A program made the position numbers and the translations under genes. Source: Halobacterium bonnevillei (GTDB taxonomy: Archaea > Halobacteriota > Halobacteria > Halobacteriales > Halobacteriaceae). Taken from it: a stretch of 57,658 bases of DNA. Under the pieces are notes generated by a model. That model made no database searches and was not told the DNA's origin. It was given only the letters and a program-made list of their open reading frames with translations. Where the stretch lies: NCBI RefSeq assembly GCF_009831555.1, contig NZ_WUUU01000004.1, positions 1 to 57,658 on the forward strand, in the 5' to 3' direction. Every line of letters starts with the position of its first letter. Position 1 is the first letter of the stretch. Below are positions 17,451 through 24,582 of the stretch, one piece after another.

Positions 17451-18143
17451 CTACAGGTAGGCGTCCTCGATGTGCTGAGACTCCAGCAGCCCCTGCCCCG
17501 TGTCCTGGGCGACGAATTCGCCGTTCTCCAGCAAGTAAGCGGTCTCGGCCAGCGAGAGCGCCTTGTTGACGTGCTGTTCGATGAGCAGGATTGTCACGTC
17601 CTCGCTGATCGCCTCGATCTTCTCGAACATCCGGTCGGTGATCTGTGGCGCCAGCCCCTCGGACGGTTCGTCCAGCGCGAGGATCTTCGGTTCGGCCATC
17701 AGTCCGCGGCCGATGGCCAGCATCTGCTGTTCGCCGCCGGACAGCGAGCCAGCCGTCTGGGAGCTGCGCTCGTCGAGAATCGGGAAGAGGTCGTACACCT
17801 CCTGCATGTTCGACTCCATGTTCTCGCGGCGCTTGTACGCGCCCATCTCGAGGTTCTCCTCGACGGTCATCTCGTTGAAGAGGTTGCGCTCCTCGGAGAC
17901 GTGCACGAACCCCATGTCGACGACGTCAGACGGCTGCAGGCTCTCGATGTCCTCACCCCACAGCGTCAGTTCGCCGTCGTCGATGGGCTGGATGCCCGAC
18001 AGCACGCGCAGCAGCGTCGACTTGCCCGCGCCGTTCGGGCCGACGATGGCGACGACGCCCTCCTCCTCGGAGACCGAGAAGGAGAGGTCCCACAGCACCT
18101 GGATGCCGCCGTAGGACGTGTCGATGTCCGTGGCTTCGATCAT
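17451..18143 (-). CDS. livF: Branched-chain-amino-acid-type ABC transporter ATPase LivF
   Basis: A 230-residue ABC ATPase of the LivF type. Walker A is GPNGAGKST, the signature is LSGGEQQMLAIGRGLM and Walker B is KILALDEPSEGLAP, which is distinctive of LivF. It pairs with LivG to drive the LivHM channel. It overlaps livG by four bases and sits second in that two-gene unit. The ATPase pair faces the permease unit instead of following it, an unusual split arrangement. Confidence 0.9.
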   Translation of the reverse strand: MIEATDIDTSYGGIQVLWDLSFSVSEEEGVVAIVGPNGAGKSTLLRVLSGIQPIDDGELTLWGEDIESLQPSDVVDMGFVHVSEERNLFNEMTVEENLEMGAYKRRENMESNMQEVYDLFPILDERSSQTAGSLSGGEQQMLAIGRGLMAEPKILALDEPSEGLAPQITDRMFEKIEAISEDVTILLIEQHVNKALSLAETAYLLENGEFVAQDTGQGLLESQHIEDAYL

Positions 18144-18865
18144 GCCGAATCACCCAGGTAGGCCTCGATGACGGTCTCGTTGTTCCTGATCTCCTGTGGG
18201 GTGTTCTCGGCGATCTTCTGCCCGCTGTGCAGTACGACGATCCTGTCGGCGACGCCCATGATTGCGTCCATGATGTGTTCGATCCAGAAGACGGAGATGC
18301 CGCGCTCGTCGCGAATCCGCTCGATGCTCTCGGTCAACCCCTCGATCTCGCCGGGCGTGAGTCCGCTGGCGATCTCGTCGAGGAGGACGAGCTGGGGGTC
18401 GGCCGCCAGCGCGCGCGCCAACTCGAGTTGCTTCTGCTGAGCGATGGGTAGCGCGCCCGCCTCGACGTCCGCCTGGTCCGCGAGGCCGATGAACTCCAGG
18501 GCATCCCGGGCCTTTTCGCGGGCTTCCGAGCGAGACAGGGACTCGGAGGACCCGAAGAGCGCGCCCGCGGTGGCGTTCTCCAGGACTGACATCTCCTCGA
18601 ACACGCGCACGATCTGGAACGTCCGGATGACGCCGAGCTTCGCGATCTCGTGTGTCTCCCGCTGGACCAGATTATCGCCGTTGAATTCGATGACCGCTCC
18701 GTCCTCGGGGTCCAGGATGCCCGTGATCGTGTTGAACAGCGTGGTCTTGCCTGCGCCGTTCGGGCCGATGAGCCCGACGATCTCTTCGTCGCCGATCTCG
18801 AGGTCGACGTTGTCGACTGCGACGAGGCCGCCGAACTCCTTCGTGACTCCATCCACGTTGAGCAT
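18140..18865 (-). CDS. livG: Branched-chain-amino-acid-type ABC transporter ATPase LivG
   Basis: A 241-residue ABC ATPase. Walker A is GPNGAGKTTLFN and Walker B is LVLLDEIASGLTP. The signature region reads LPIAQQKQLELARAL in place of the LSGGQ consensus; LivG proteins often have LPYGQQR here, so the Ala-Gln version is a mild deviation. FRTFQ-type residues after the Q-loop (VIRTFQIVRVFEEM) also mark LivG. It is first in the livGF unit, with a good TATA box about 30 bases upstream. Confidence 0.9.
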   Translation of the reverse strand: MLNVDGVTKEFGGLVAVDNVDLEIGDEEIVGLIGPNGAGKTTLFNTITGILDPEDGAVIEFNGDNLVQRETHEIAKLGVIRTFQIVRVFEEMSVLENATAGALFGSSESLSRSEAREKARDALEFIGLADQADVEAGALPIAQQKQLELARALAADPQLVLLDEIASGLTPGEIEGLTESIERIRDERGISVFWIEHIMDAIMGVADRIVVLHSGQKIAENTPQEIRNNETVIEAYLGDSA

Positions 18866-18892
18866 TCTTACTGTGGTATTACGTTACGTGGT

Positions 18893-18899
18893 TATAAAT
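18893..18899 (-). promoter_or_regulatory. TATA box of livGF
   Basis: The minus strand reads GATTTATAAC, about 30 bases before the livG ATG. The same AT patch lies ~73 bases before the divergent hotdog gene. Confidence 0.5.
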
Positions 18900-18970
18900 C
18901 CTGTCTGCCGTTCGCCCTCGAAACTGGCACCTATCGCAAGAGATTTGCCGACACCGAGTTACTGATTCCC

Positions 18971-19822
18971 ATGGCGGAACTCCTGCGGCACAAGGTGCGG
19001 TTCGGCGAGCTGTCGTTCAGTCCGTTCGTGCACAACGCCGCGTTCTTCGACATCCTGATCCGGGCGACCGAGGAGCTCTCCTACGAACTGGACTACGCGG
19101 TCGAGGAGATCGTCGACGCGGGCGGCGTTCCGTACGCACCGGTCGCGATTCAAGCTGACTTCCAGCGCTACCCGCGGTACGAGGACACCATCGTCGTCGA
19201 TGCCGACCCGGTGTCCGTCGGCGAGACGAACGTCCAGTTCGAGTACTCGTTTCGCCGCGCGGCCGACGACTACGAGTTCGGCACCGCGACGATGGTCCAG
19301 GTGACGATTACGCCCGACGGCGTCGCGGAGACGATAACGCCGGAACTCCGGGACAGAATCCAGTCGTTCGGGTCGGTGGACCGAGGGCCGGTGGCCATCG
19401 CTCCCCGCGAACCGAACGGACCCGGGCGCCGCTTCACGCACGACGTCACGTTCCGGACGCCGCACATCGAGGCTGCGGGACTCGGGTACTTCGAGGACTA
19501 CGCCCGAGAGTTCTCGGTCTGCCTCGAACAGTTCCTCGAAGCGAACGGCCGGTCCCTGCGCTCGCTCACCGGCGACACGTACCCGTTCGTCCCCGTCGGC
19601 TGGACCTGCACGCTGGAAGACTCCATCCGGTTCGAGGACGACATCACCACCGTCGCCCAGGTGCTGGACGTCGCCGACGACGAGGCCACGATTGCCTACG
19701 AGATGCGGCGCGAGTCGACCGACGACGTCTGCATCCAGGCCGACTTCACGTACGGCTGCTTCGACGAGGTCGGCGACCGGGTCGAGTTCGACCCCGCAGC
19801 ACTGGAGCCACTGACGGCGTGA
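18971..19822 (+). CDS. Tandem hotdog-fold acyl-CoA thioesterase-like protein
   Basis: A 283-residue protein that appears to hold two 4-hydroxybenzoyl-CoA-thioesterase-like hotdog domains, roughly residues 1-115 and 150-283. The repeated pattern is a beta strand plus hot-dog helix: FGELSFSPFVHNAAFFDILIR in the first and FRTPHIEAAGLGYFEDYARE in the second. The usual catalytic Asp of the 4HBT motif (D in FxDxDxxGxV) is not obvious in either repeat, so hydrolysis chemistry is uncertain. It sits between livG (divergent) and the crotonase (same strand). It most likely acts on an aryl- or acyl-CoA of the same pathway. Confidence 0.65.
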   Translation: MAELLRHKVRFGELSFSPFVHNAAFFDILIRATEELSYELDYAVEEIVDAGGVPYAPVAIQADFQRYPRYEDTIVVDADPVSVGETNVQFEYSFRRAADDYEFGTATMVQVTITPDGVAETITPELRDRIQSFGSVDRGPVAIAPREPNGPGRRFTHDVTFRTPHIEAAGLGYFEDYAREFSVCLEQFLEANGRSLRSLTGDTYPFVPVGWTCTLEDSIRFEDDITTVAQVLDVADDEATIAYEMRRESTDDVCIQADFTYGCFDEVGDRVEFDPAALEPLTA

Positions 19823-19859
19823 GTGCGCCAATCCGACTGTGCGGACGCCCCTACCCAGT

Positions 19860-19870
19860 GATTATAATAG
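19860..19870 (+). promoter_or_regulatory. TATA box of the crotonase gene
   Basis: GATTATAATAG is centred about 30 bases before the ATG at 19894, so the crotonase gene can be expressed on its own with a leaderless mRNA. Confidence 0.5.
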
Positions 19871-19893
19871 GCGGTAGGCGCATCTGAGAGACG

Positions 19894-20712
19894 ATGTCAG
19901 ACACAGAGTTCGACACCATCGAGTGGCACTTCGACGAGGACAGCGGCATCGGCTCCGTGACCCTGGACCGCCCGGACGCGATGAACGCCATCGACGAGAC
20001 GATGCAGCGCGAGGTCATCGAAGCGTTCGACCGCTTCGCGGAACTCGACGACGAGGCCGACGGCGTTGCCGTCAGCGCCGTCGTCATGGACGCGGCCGGC
20101 GACAAAGCGTTCAGCAGCGGCCTCGACCTCGGGGAGATGCAGGGCCTTGACGACCACGACGAGAAGAAGATGATCCCGGACCTGTTCTCCGACGCGACCG
20201 ACGCCATCGAGTCCTACGAGGCGCCCGTCGTCGCGAAAGTCGACGGCCTCTGTCTCGGCGGCGGCTTCGAGTTCGCCATCGCCTGCGACTTCCGGTACGT
20301 CAGCGAGGACAGCACGTTCGGCCAGCCGGAGGTCAACTTCGGCCTGCTCCCGGGCGGCGGCGCCGCTCAGCGCCTCTCGACGATTATCGGCGTGAGCCAG
20401 GCGAAAGAGCTCTGCATGACCGGCAAACACATCAGCGCCGAGGAGGCCCTGGAGTACGGCGCCGTGAACGAAGTCCACCCCGGCGAGGAACTCGACGACG
20501 CCGTCGACGAGTTCGTGAACACGCTCGCGGAGAAGCCGCCGCTGGCGCTGCGCGCCATCAAGGACGCCTCCAACATGACCCGCCAGGTCGGCTACGAGGA
20601 AGCCATCGAGTACGGCGGCCACATCTGGGTGACGATGTCCCAGACGGACGACCACGCGGAAGGCATGGAAGCGTTCGCGGAGGACCGCGAACCCGAATTC
20701 CACGGCAGATAA
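19894..20712 (+). CDS. Enoyl-CoA hydratase/isomerase (crotonase) family, PaaF/PaaG-like
   Basis: A 272-residue crotonase. The oxyanion-hole segments KAFSSGLDLGEM and GLCLGGGFEFAIACD are present, and both glutamates used by hydratases are at the expected places (E126 in GGGFEFA and E146 in FGQPEVNFG). It therefore should hydrate an enoyl-CoA; isomerase activity on ring-1,2-epoxyphenylacetyl-CoA (PaaG-like) cannot be excluded. It fits the step after the ligases and epoxidase in this island. Confidence 0.85.
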   Translation: MSDTEFDTIEWHFDEDSGIGSVTLDRPDAMNAIDETMQREVIEAFDRFAELDDEADGVAVSAVVMDAAGDKAFSSGLDLGEMQGLDDHDEKKMIPDLFSDATDAIESYEAPVVAKVDGLCLGGGFEFAIACDFRYVSEDSTFGQPEVNFGLLPGGGAAQRLSTIIGVSQAKELCMTGKHISAEEALEYGAVNEVHPGEELDDAVDEFVNTLAEKPPLALRAIKDASNMTRQVGYEEAIEYGGHIWVTMSQTDDHAEGMEAFAEDREPEFHGR

Positions 20713-20782
20713 CAACTCTCGAACGAATCAGAACCCGACTCTCCACCTGGGATCGCTGCTCCGGGGGCTGCGACCGCCCGGA

Positions 20783-21067
20783 TTACGGACTGGAGTTCGT
20801 CACGAGTTCCAGGTCCGAGCGCGGTTTCCCGATGCACGTCAGCACGTAGCCCTCCTCTTGCTCCGAGTCGGAGAGGAACATGCCCTGCGTCTGGTCGACC
20901 TCGCCGTCCTCCTCGCGTTTCGCACAGCAGACGCCACAGATGCCGCGGCGACACCGGTACGGGAGGTCCAGCCCCATCTCCTCGCCGACGTCGAGGATGG
21001 AACGGTGCTCGGGCACTTCGAGTTCAACGTCTTCGTTGACGAATTTCACGGTGTACGTCTCCACCAT
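20783..21067 (-). CDS. Plant-type [2Fe-2S] ferredoxin, PaaE-like electron carrier without reductase domain
   Basis: A 94-residue ferredoxin with the cluster ligands C39, C44, C47 and C78 (pattern C-x4-C-x2-C-x30-C); C48 is an extra cysteine. This is the size of the C-terminal ferredoxin domain of PaaE, which in bacteria is fused to an FAD/NADPH reductase that feeds electrons to the phenylacetyl-CoA epoxidase. Here the reductase half is missing. It lies two bases behind the GNAT gene and 273 bases plus one gene downstream of the paa genes, on the same strand. Electron donation to PaaAC is inferred from position. Confidence 0.8.
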   Translation of the reverse strand: MVETYTVKFVNEDVELEVPEHRSILDVGEEMGLDLPYRCRRGICGVCCAKREEDGEVDQTQGMFLSDSEQEEGYVLTCIGKPRSDLELVTNSSP

Positions 21068-21069
21068 CG

Positions 21070-21552
21070 TCAGACCTCGCCCTCGAAGGTCTCTTTGACC
21101 GGCTCGAGTCCGAGCTCCCGGAGGGCGCCCTCGGACTCCTCGTCGCCCTCGACGACGTCGACGCGGTAGAACTCCACGCCGCGCGGGTCGTCGCGCATCC
21201 AGTCCTCGGCGCTGTCGAGCAACGCCTCCCCGACTCCCTCACCGCGGGCGTGCTCGCGGACGTAGAGCCCGTGGATTTCGGCGTGGCGACCCAGCTGGAA
21301 GATGGGGTGCTCGCCGACGACGCGGATCTCGAGGACGCCGACGTGTTCGCCGTCGTCGTTCTCTGCGAGCAGAACGGTGCTGTACTTCGAGTCGACGAGC
21401 TGGTTCTCGAAGTAGGACAACCAGTGCTCGTCGGCGCCCTCCCTCGCCCGGTACCGTTCGTTGAACTCCGCGAGGTGCCCGGTGAACGCGTACCAGAGGT
21501 CGAGAATCTCCTCCCCGTCCTCGACCGTCGCCTCTCGTACAGTGACTGGCAT
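21070..21552 (-). CDS. GNAT-family N-acetyltransferase
   Basis: A 160-residue acetyltransferase. The acetyl-CoA-binding motif A is visible in AEIHGLYVREHARGEGVGEALLDSAEDW (R/Q-x-x-G-x-G/A core: RGEGVG). The N-terminus MPVTVREATVEDGEEILDLW is a standard GNAT start. It is co-transcribed with the ferredoxin two bases downstream, from a TATA box of its own. The acceptor substrate is unknown, and a link to aromatic catabolism is not evident beyond the position. Confidence 0.85.
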   Translation of the reverse strand: MPVTVREATVEDGEEILDLWYAFTGHLAEFNERYRAREGADEHWLSYFENQLVDSKYSTVLLAENDDGEHVGVLEIRVVGEHPIFQLGRHAEIHGLYVREHARGEGVGEALLDSAEDWMRDDPRGVEFYRVDVVEGDEESEGALRELGLEPVKETFEGEV

Positions 21553-21825
21553 GTACTCCGGACTGTGACGTGCAGAGGTCTTAAAACCAATCGGTGGGCG
21601 CGGGCTCGTCCGGTCCCCGTCGGTGCTTCAGAGACGCGACGCTGGGTGCTTCCGAGGAGCGGAGTTGGGATGACCCGAGAAGCAGAGCTAAGCGCTCCCG
21701 TGAAGCGAAGCTGGCCGCCCGTTGGCGCCGTCCGGGCGTGCTGCGGTCACTCTCTTTTCCGCTGGCGCCAAGACGAACCGTGATTCCGCTCTCGCCGCCG
21801 CTGTCGGGCGGTCTGAACGTCCCTG
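21553..21825. other. Intergenic region between the paa zinc-ribbon gene and the GNAT-ferredoxin pair
   Basis: It contains the GNAT promoter: TTAAAACC at 21581-21588, which reads GGTTTTAA on the minus strand about 32 bases before the ATG. The rest is GC-rich with no convincing ORF. It separates the ferredoxin transcription unit from paaADBC. Confidence 0.45.
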
Positions 21826-22014
21826 CTAGCGACCGGTGTCCGGGCGGTCCGGTTCGCCCCACTTGATGCGCTCGAATGGGGTCTCGCAGTCGTTGCAGTA
21901 GTACTGGCTCTTCGAGATCTCGGGGCCGAACGCGTGGTCCTTCTCGACGTCCGTCGACCCGCAGAACGGACACGAGACCTCGACGTCCTGTTCGCCACTG
22001 TTCTGGGGCGTCAT
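21826..22014 (-). CDS. Detached PaaD-type zinc-ribbon protein
   Basis: A 62-residue protein with a four-cysteine zinc ribbon: C15, C18 (CPFCGS) and C40, C43 (CNDCETPFE). The motif, with ..AFGPEISKSQYYCNDCETPF, is what one sees at the C-terminus of bacterial PaaD, after its MIP18/DUF59 domain. Here the two halves are separate genes flanking paaB and paaC. The start overlaps the paaC stop (ATGA), so it belongs to the same operon. I infer that it acts with the DUF59 protein at 22978-23349 in maturing or delivering the metal cofactor of the epoxidase. Confidence 0.85.
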   Translation of the reverse strand: MTPQNSGEQDVEVSCPFCGSTDVEKDHAFGPEISKSQYYCNDCETPFERIKWGEPDRPDTGR

Positions 22015-22772
22015 TCTGCAGCGAACTCCGTGTTCTTGGAGCCGCGGATGGTCTCGAGGACGTCCGGTTCGATGCTCCCGGCGGCGACGCGGCGTCGCTC
22101 CTCGTTCCAGGACTCCAGGGGAACCTCGGTCGTGTCGGGGACGTCGACGTCCGTCCCCTCCACGATTCCCGCGAGGTAGTCGAGGAACGCGTCCCTGAGT
22201 TCCGCGACCGAGCGGTCGGTGAACCCGGAGGCGTACAGCGGGTCGGTGTCCTCGTCGTACGCTGCCGGACCGATGAACGCCAGGACGTCGTCCAGCGAGT
22301 CCTCGAGCGCCGCCTGGAACGCCGCGGGATTCGCGGCCGCGAGCTGCTCGAGCCAGCCGTCGTGGAAGTCAGTGTGGGAGTACTCCTCTTCGGCCATCTT
22401 GTCCGTGAGGCCCGTGAAGTCCTCGTGGTCGATGGCGTCCAGCAACAGCAGGGCGGCGCGGTCCGTCAGTCCGAACTTGACCTCGAACTCCGTCCAGTCC
22501 GCGGCCGGTCCGTCGGTCGTCGCCGCGTTGTAGAAGTTCCCGGTGTCGCGCTCGGAGCGCAGCCAGTCCTCGTCGCGGCCCTGCCGGTCCAGTTGGAGGT
22601 AGAACTGCCGCACCTGCCCGTACTCGTCCTGGGTCATGCTGAACAGCGCGATGTTGTCCCCCATGTTCGGGCCGAGGAACGCCTGGTCGGCGTACCAGTG
22701 CGACAGCATGAGCTTGGTGTCCGCCAGCGACTGCACGAAGTCGACCGCCTCGGGCGACCAGTCGTCGCTCAT
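22011..22772 (-). CDS. paaC: 1,2-phenylacetyl-CoA epoxidase structural subunit
   Basis: A 253-residue all-helical PaaC-like subunit. It starts PEAVDFVQSLADTKLMLSHW, a typical PaaC opening. PaaC is related to the diiron subunit PaaA but lacks iron and serves as its scaffold. Relatives are ~245-250 residues, so the length is normal. It overlaps paaB upstream (4 bases) and the zinc-ribbon gene downstream (4 bases). Confidence 0.88.
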   Translation of the reverse strand: MSDDWSPEAVDFVQSLADTKLMLSHWYADQAFLGPNMGDNIALFSMTQDEYGQVRQFYLQLDRQGRDEDWLRSERDTGNFYNAATTDGPAADWTEFEVKFGLTDRAALLLLDAIDHEDFTGLTDKMAEEEYSHTDFHDGWLEQLAAANPAAFQAALEDSLDDVLAFIGPAAYDEDTDPLYASGFTDRSVAELRDAFLDYLAGIVEGTDVDVPDTTEVPLESWNEERRRVAAGSIEPDVLETIRGSKNTEFAAE

Positions 22773-22981
22773 ACCAGCTCACCCGCCTCGACGCGTTCGT
22801 CGCGACCGGCGTCGACTCGGACGAGGTCCTCCCGGCGGACCAGCACCATCGTCGCCCAGTCCTCCTCGTCGTAGGTGGTTTTCGCGTAGTTCTTCGCCAG
22901 TTTGTCGGCCGGCGCCTCGACACTACCGATGTGCTTGAGGTCGTCGCCGGCGCTGATTCGAGTGAACACTTCGTAGTTCAT
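22769..22981 (-). CDS. paaB: 1,2-phenylacetyl-CoA epoxidase subunit PaaB
   Basis: A 70-residue protein, shorter than the ~95 residues of bacterial PaaB. It starts MNYEVFTRISAGDDLKHIGS, which matches the PaaB beta-hairpin region (WEVFVR.K.G..H.HVGS). It ends with WATMVLVRREDLVRVD. PaaB bridges PaaAC heterodimers into the larger complex. An in-frame ATG at 23143 would overlap paaD wholly and is rejected; the start at 22981 forms an ATGA overlap with the paaD stop. Confidence 0.82.
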   Translation of the reverse strand: MNYEVFTRISAGDDLKHIGSVEAPADKLAKNYAKTTYDEEDWATMVLVRREDLVRVDAGRDERVEAGELV

Positions 22982-23349
22982 ATTGCAGTCCCTGATGCCA
23001 TTAGTTTCTCCTGGACGTCCTCGTCGAGGCGGTCCTTCGACCAGACCGGGTCCCAGACGACGTCGATGGAGACCGATTCGACTCCGTCGAGGTCCAGCAG
23101 ACAGTCCTCGACGTCGTCCTGGATCATCTGGTAGGCCGGACACCCCATGCAGGGGTACGTCATCTCGACGGTGACCGCGCCATTCTCCTCGAAGACGTCG
23201 TAGACCATCCCCATCTCTACGATGCTGACGGGGATGTGTGGGTCCTCGACGTGCTCGTCGATCTGTTTCACGAGGCGGCGCTCGAACTCGGAGACGCCCT
23301 CCAGGGAGTCGACGTCCGCACTCGTGACTCGTACGTCTGATGCACTCAT
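22978..23349 (-). CDS. paaD: PaaD N-terminal half: MIP18/DUF59 iron-sulfur assembly domain protein
   Basis: A 123-residue MIP18/DUF59-family protein. The core IPVSIVEMGMVYDV and TYPCMGCPAY (C67, C70) match PaaD, a maturation factor for the epoxidase. The bacterial protein continues into a zinc ribbon, but this one stops after ~120 residues and the ribbon is a separate gene at 21826-22014. It lies 113 bases after paaA and overlaps paaB by four bases. Confidence 0.85.
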   Translation of the reverse strand: MSASDVRVTSADVDSLEGVSEFERRLVKQIDEHVEDPHIPVSIVEMGMVYDVFEENGAVTVEMTYPCMGCPAYQMIQDDVEDCLLDLDGVESVSIDVVWDPVWSKDRLDEDVQEKLMASGTAI

Positions 23350-23462
23350 CTCGGTGTAGTTGCTGGTACTGTCGTCATGTGTTTAGTTCTTCGTCCGCCT
23401 GCGGCATTCGTCTGGATGCGACATCGGGTCAGTGGTGTCCGGACGCAGCGTCGTATCAGCGG

Positions 23463-24404
23463 TCACGTCGCCCCCTGGTACGGGCCGCCGCCCTGGATCA
23501 TCTCGATGAACTGGTCTCGCGCGGGGCCGCCTTCCCGCCAGCGGTCCATCACGTCGTCCCACGAGACCGGGTCGTCGTAGTGCCACTTTGCCTCCTCCGC
23601 GTCGTAGGCGACCGGCCAGTCGAACTCGAGGACGTACTCTTCGGCGCCCTCGTCGTAGTGGGCGGGGACGTCGATGTCGTTCTCCTCGCACAGGGGCACG
23701 ATCTCGTCCAGCCAGTCCTGGCGGAGTTCGTCGTTAGTCTTCCCCTTAATGCGGTACTCGAACTGCTCGGTGTGCGTCTTCAGGTCGTCCGGGAGCCCGA
23801 ACACTTCCAGCCACAGCGGGAACATCCAGTACGCCGCCTCCTGGAGTCGCTGCTTGGTCGTCTCGCTCTTCGAGGCGAGTCGGCGGAACCACGTGCGGCC
23901 GTGCCGGATGTGGAACTGTTCTTCCTTCTCGACTTTCACGAGCGCGCGCTTCCAGGGCGCGTACGACGTGTTCTCGTGGATGTCCGAGAGCAGGGTGAGA
24001 CCGGCCTGGTCGCCGAACGCGTGGAACACGGTCTGCTCGGCGAAGTCGTCGAGGTACACCTCGAACGCGTAGCCGGAGCGCCACTCGTAGGGCTCGCGCT
24101 CGTAGATGAGTTCGTCGATGTCCTCGCCGAGGTTCCGCAGGAGCCGATGCGAGATGTAGGCGTGGCCGACCTCGTCCTGGATGGTCGAGAGTTCGGCGTT
24201 CCGCGCGTCCAGGCTCGGGGCGTTCACCGCCTGCCGGAACAGCGCCGGCGCGCTCATCAGTTCGATGTCCGCGTTCACCAGCAGCGGCATCTTGACGGCT
24301 TCCTTGTACCCCTCGGTCATCTCGTCGACCGATTCGATCATCCGCCCGTTCTGGATCTGTCGCTTTAGTTTCTCCTCGTCGTCTGGCGGGGTGGTTGCTG
24401 CCAT
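23463..24404 (-). CDS. paaA: 1,2-phenylacetyl-CoA epoxidase catalytic diiron subunit
   Basis: A 313-residue ferritin-like diiron oxygenase subunit. The two carboxylate/His iron motifs are visible as DEVGH (E78, H81) and EEQFH (E162, H165). The subunit inserts one oxygen of O2 into the phenyl ring of phenylacetyl-CoA to form the ring 1,2-epoxide. It is the first gene of paaA-paaD-paaB-paaC-ribbon, with a well-placed TATA box. The order differs from the bacterial paaABCDE order. Confidence 0.9.
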   Translation of the reverse strand: MAATTPPDDEEKLKRQIQNGRMIESVDEMTEGYKEAVKMPLLVNADIELMSAPALFRQAVNAPSLDARNAELSTIQDEVGHAYISHRLLRNLGEDIDELIYEREPYEWRSGYAFEVYLDDFAEQTVFHAFGDQAGLTLLSDIHENTSYAPWKRALVKVEKEEQFHIRHGRTWFRRLASKSETTKQRLQEAAYWMFPLWLEVFGLPDDLKTHTEQFEYRIKGKTNDELRQDWLDEIVPLCEENDIDVPAHYDEGAEEYVLEFDWPVAYDAEEAKWHYDDPVSWDDVMDRWREGGPARDQFIEMIQGGGPYQGAT

Positions 24405-24428
24405 CGTGTTAGATACTGTCGTGCACGT

Positions 24429-24440
24429 ACATAAAAATGT
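24429..24440 (-). promoter_or_regulatory. TATA/operator-like palindrome upstream of the paa operon
   Basis: ACATAAAAATGT is an interrupted palindrome (ACAT/ATGT). It is centred ~30 bases before the paaA start and serves as the TATA region (minus strand ACATTTTTATGT). The symmetry makes it a candidate site for competing regulator and TFB/TBP binding. Confidence 0.5.
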
Positions 24441-24582
24441 CCCTGAGGGGGGTTGACGGGGGTCTGGCGGCGTCGCTACGGGTGGTGCGCTGGCGCTGGC
24501 GTACCGCTCGGTACCCGGGTCGGTGTCGCGTCCGCCGGTCAGTTCACTGCGGCCAAGCGTACGCGCGAAACTCGGCGCCCAC

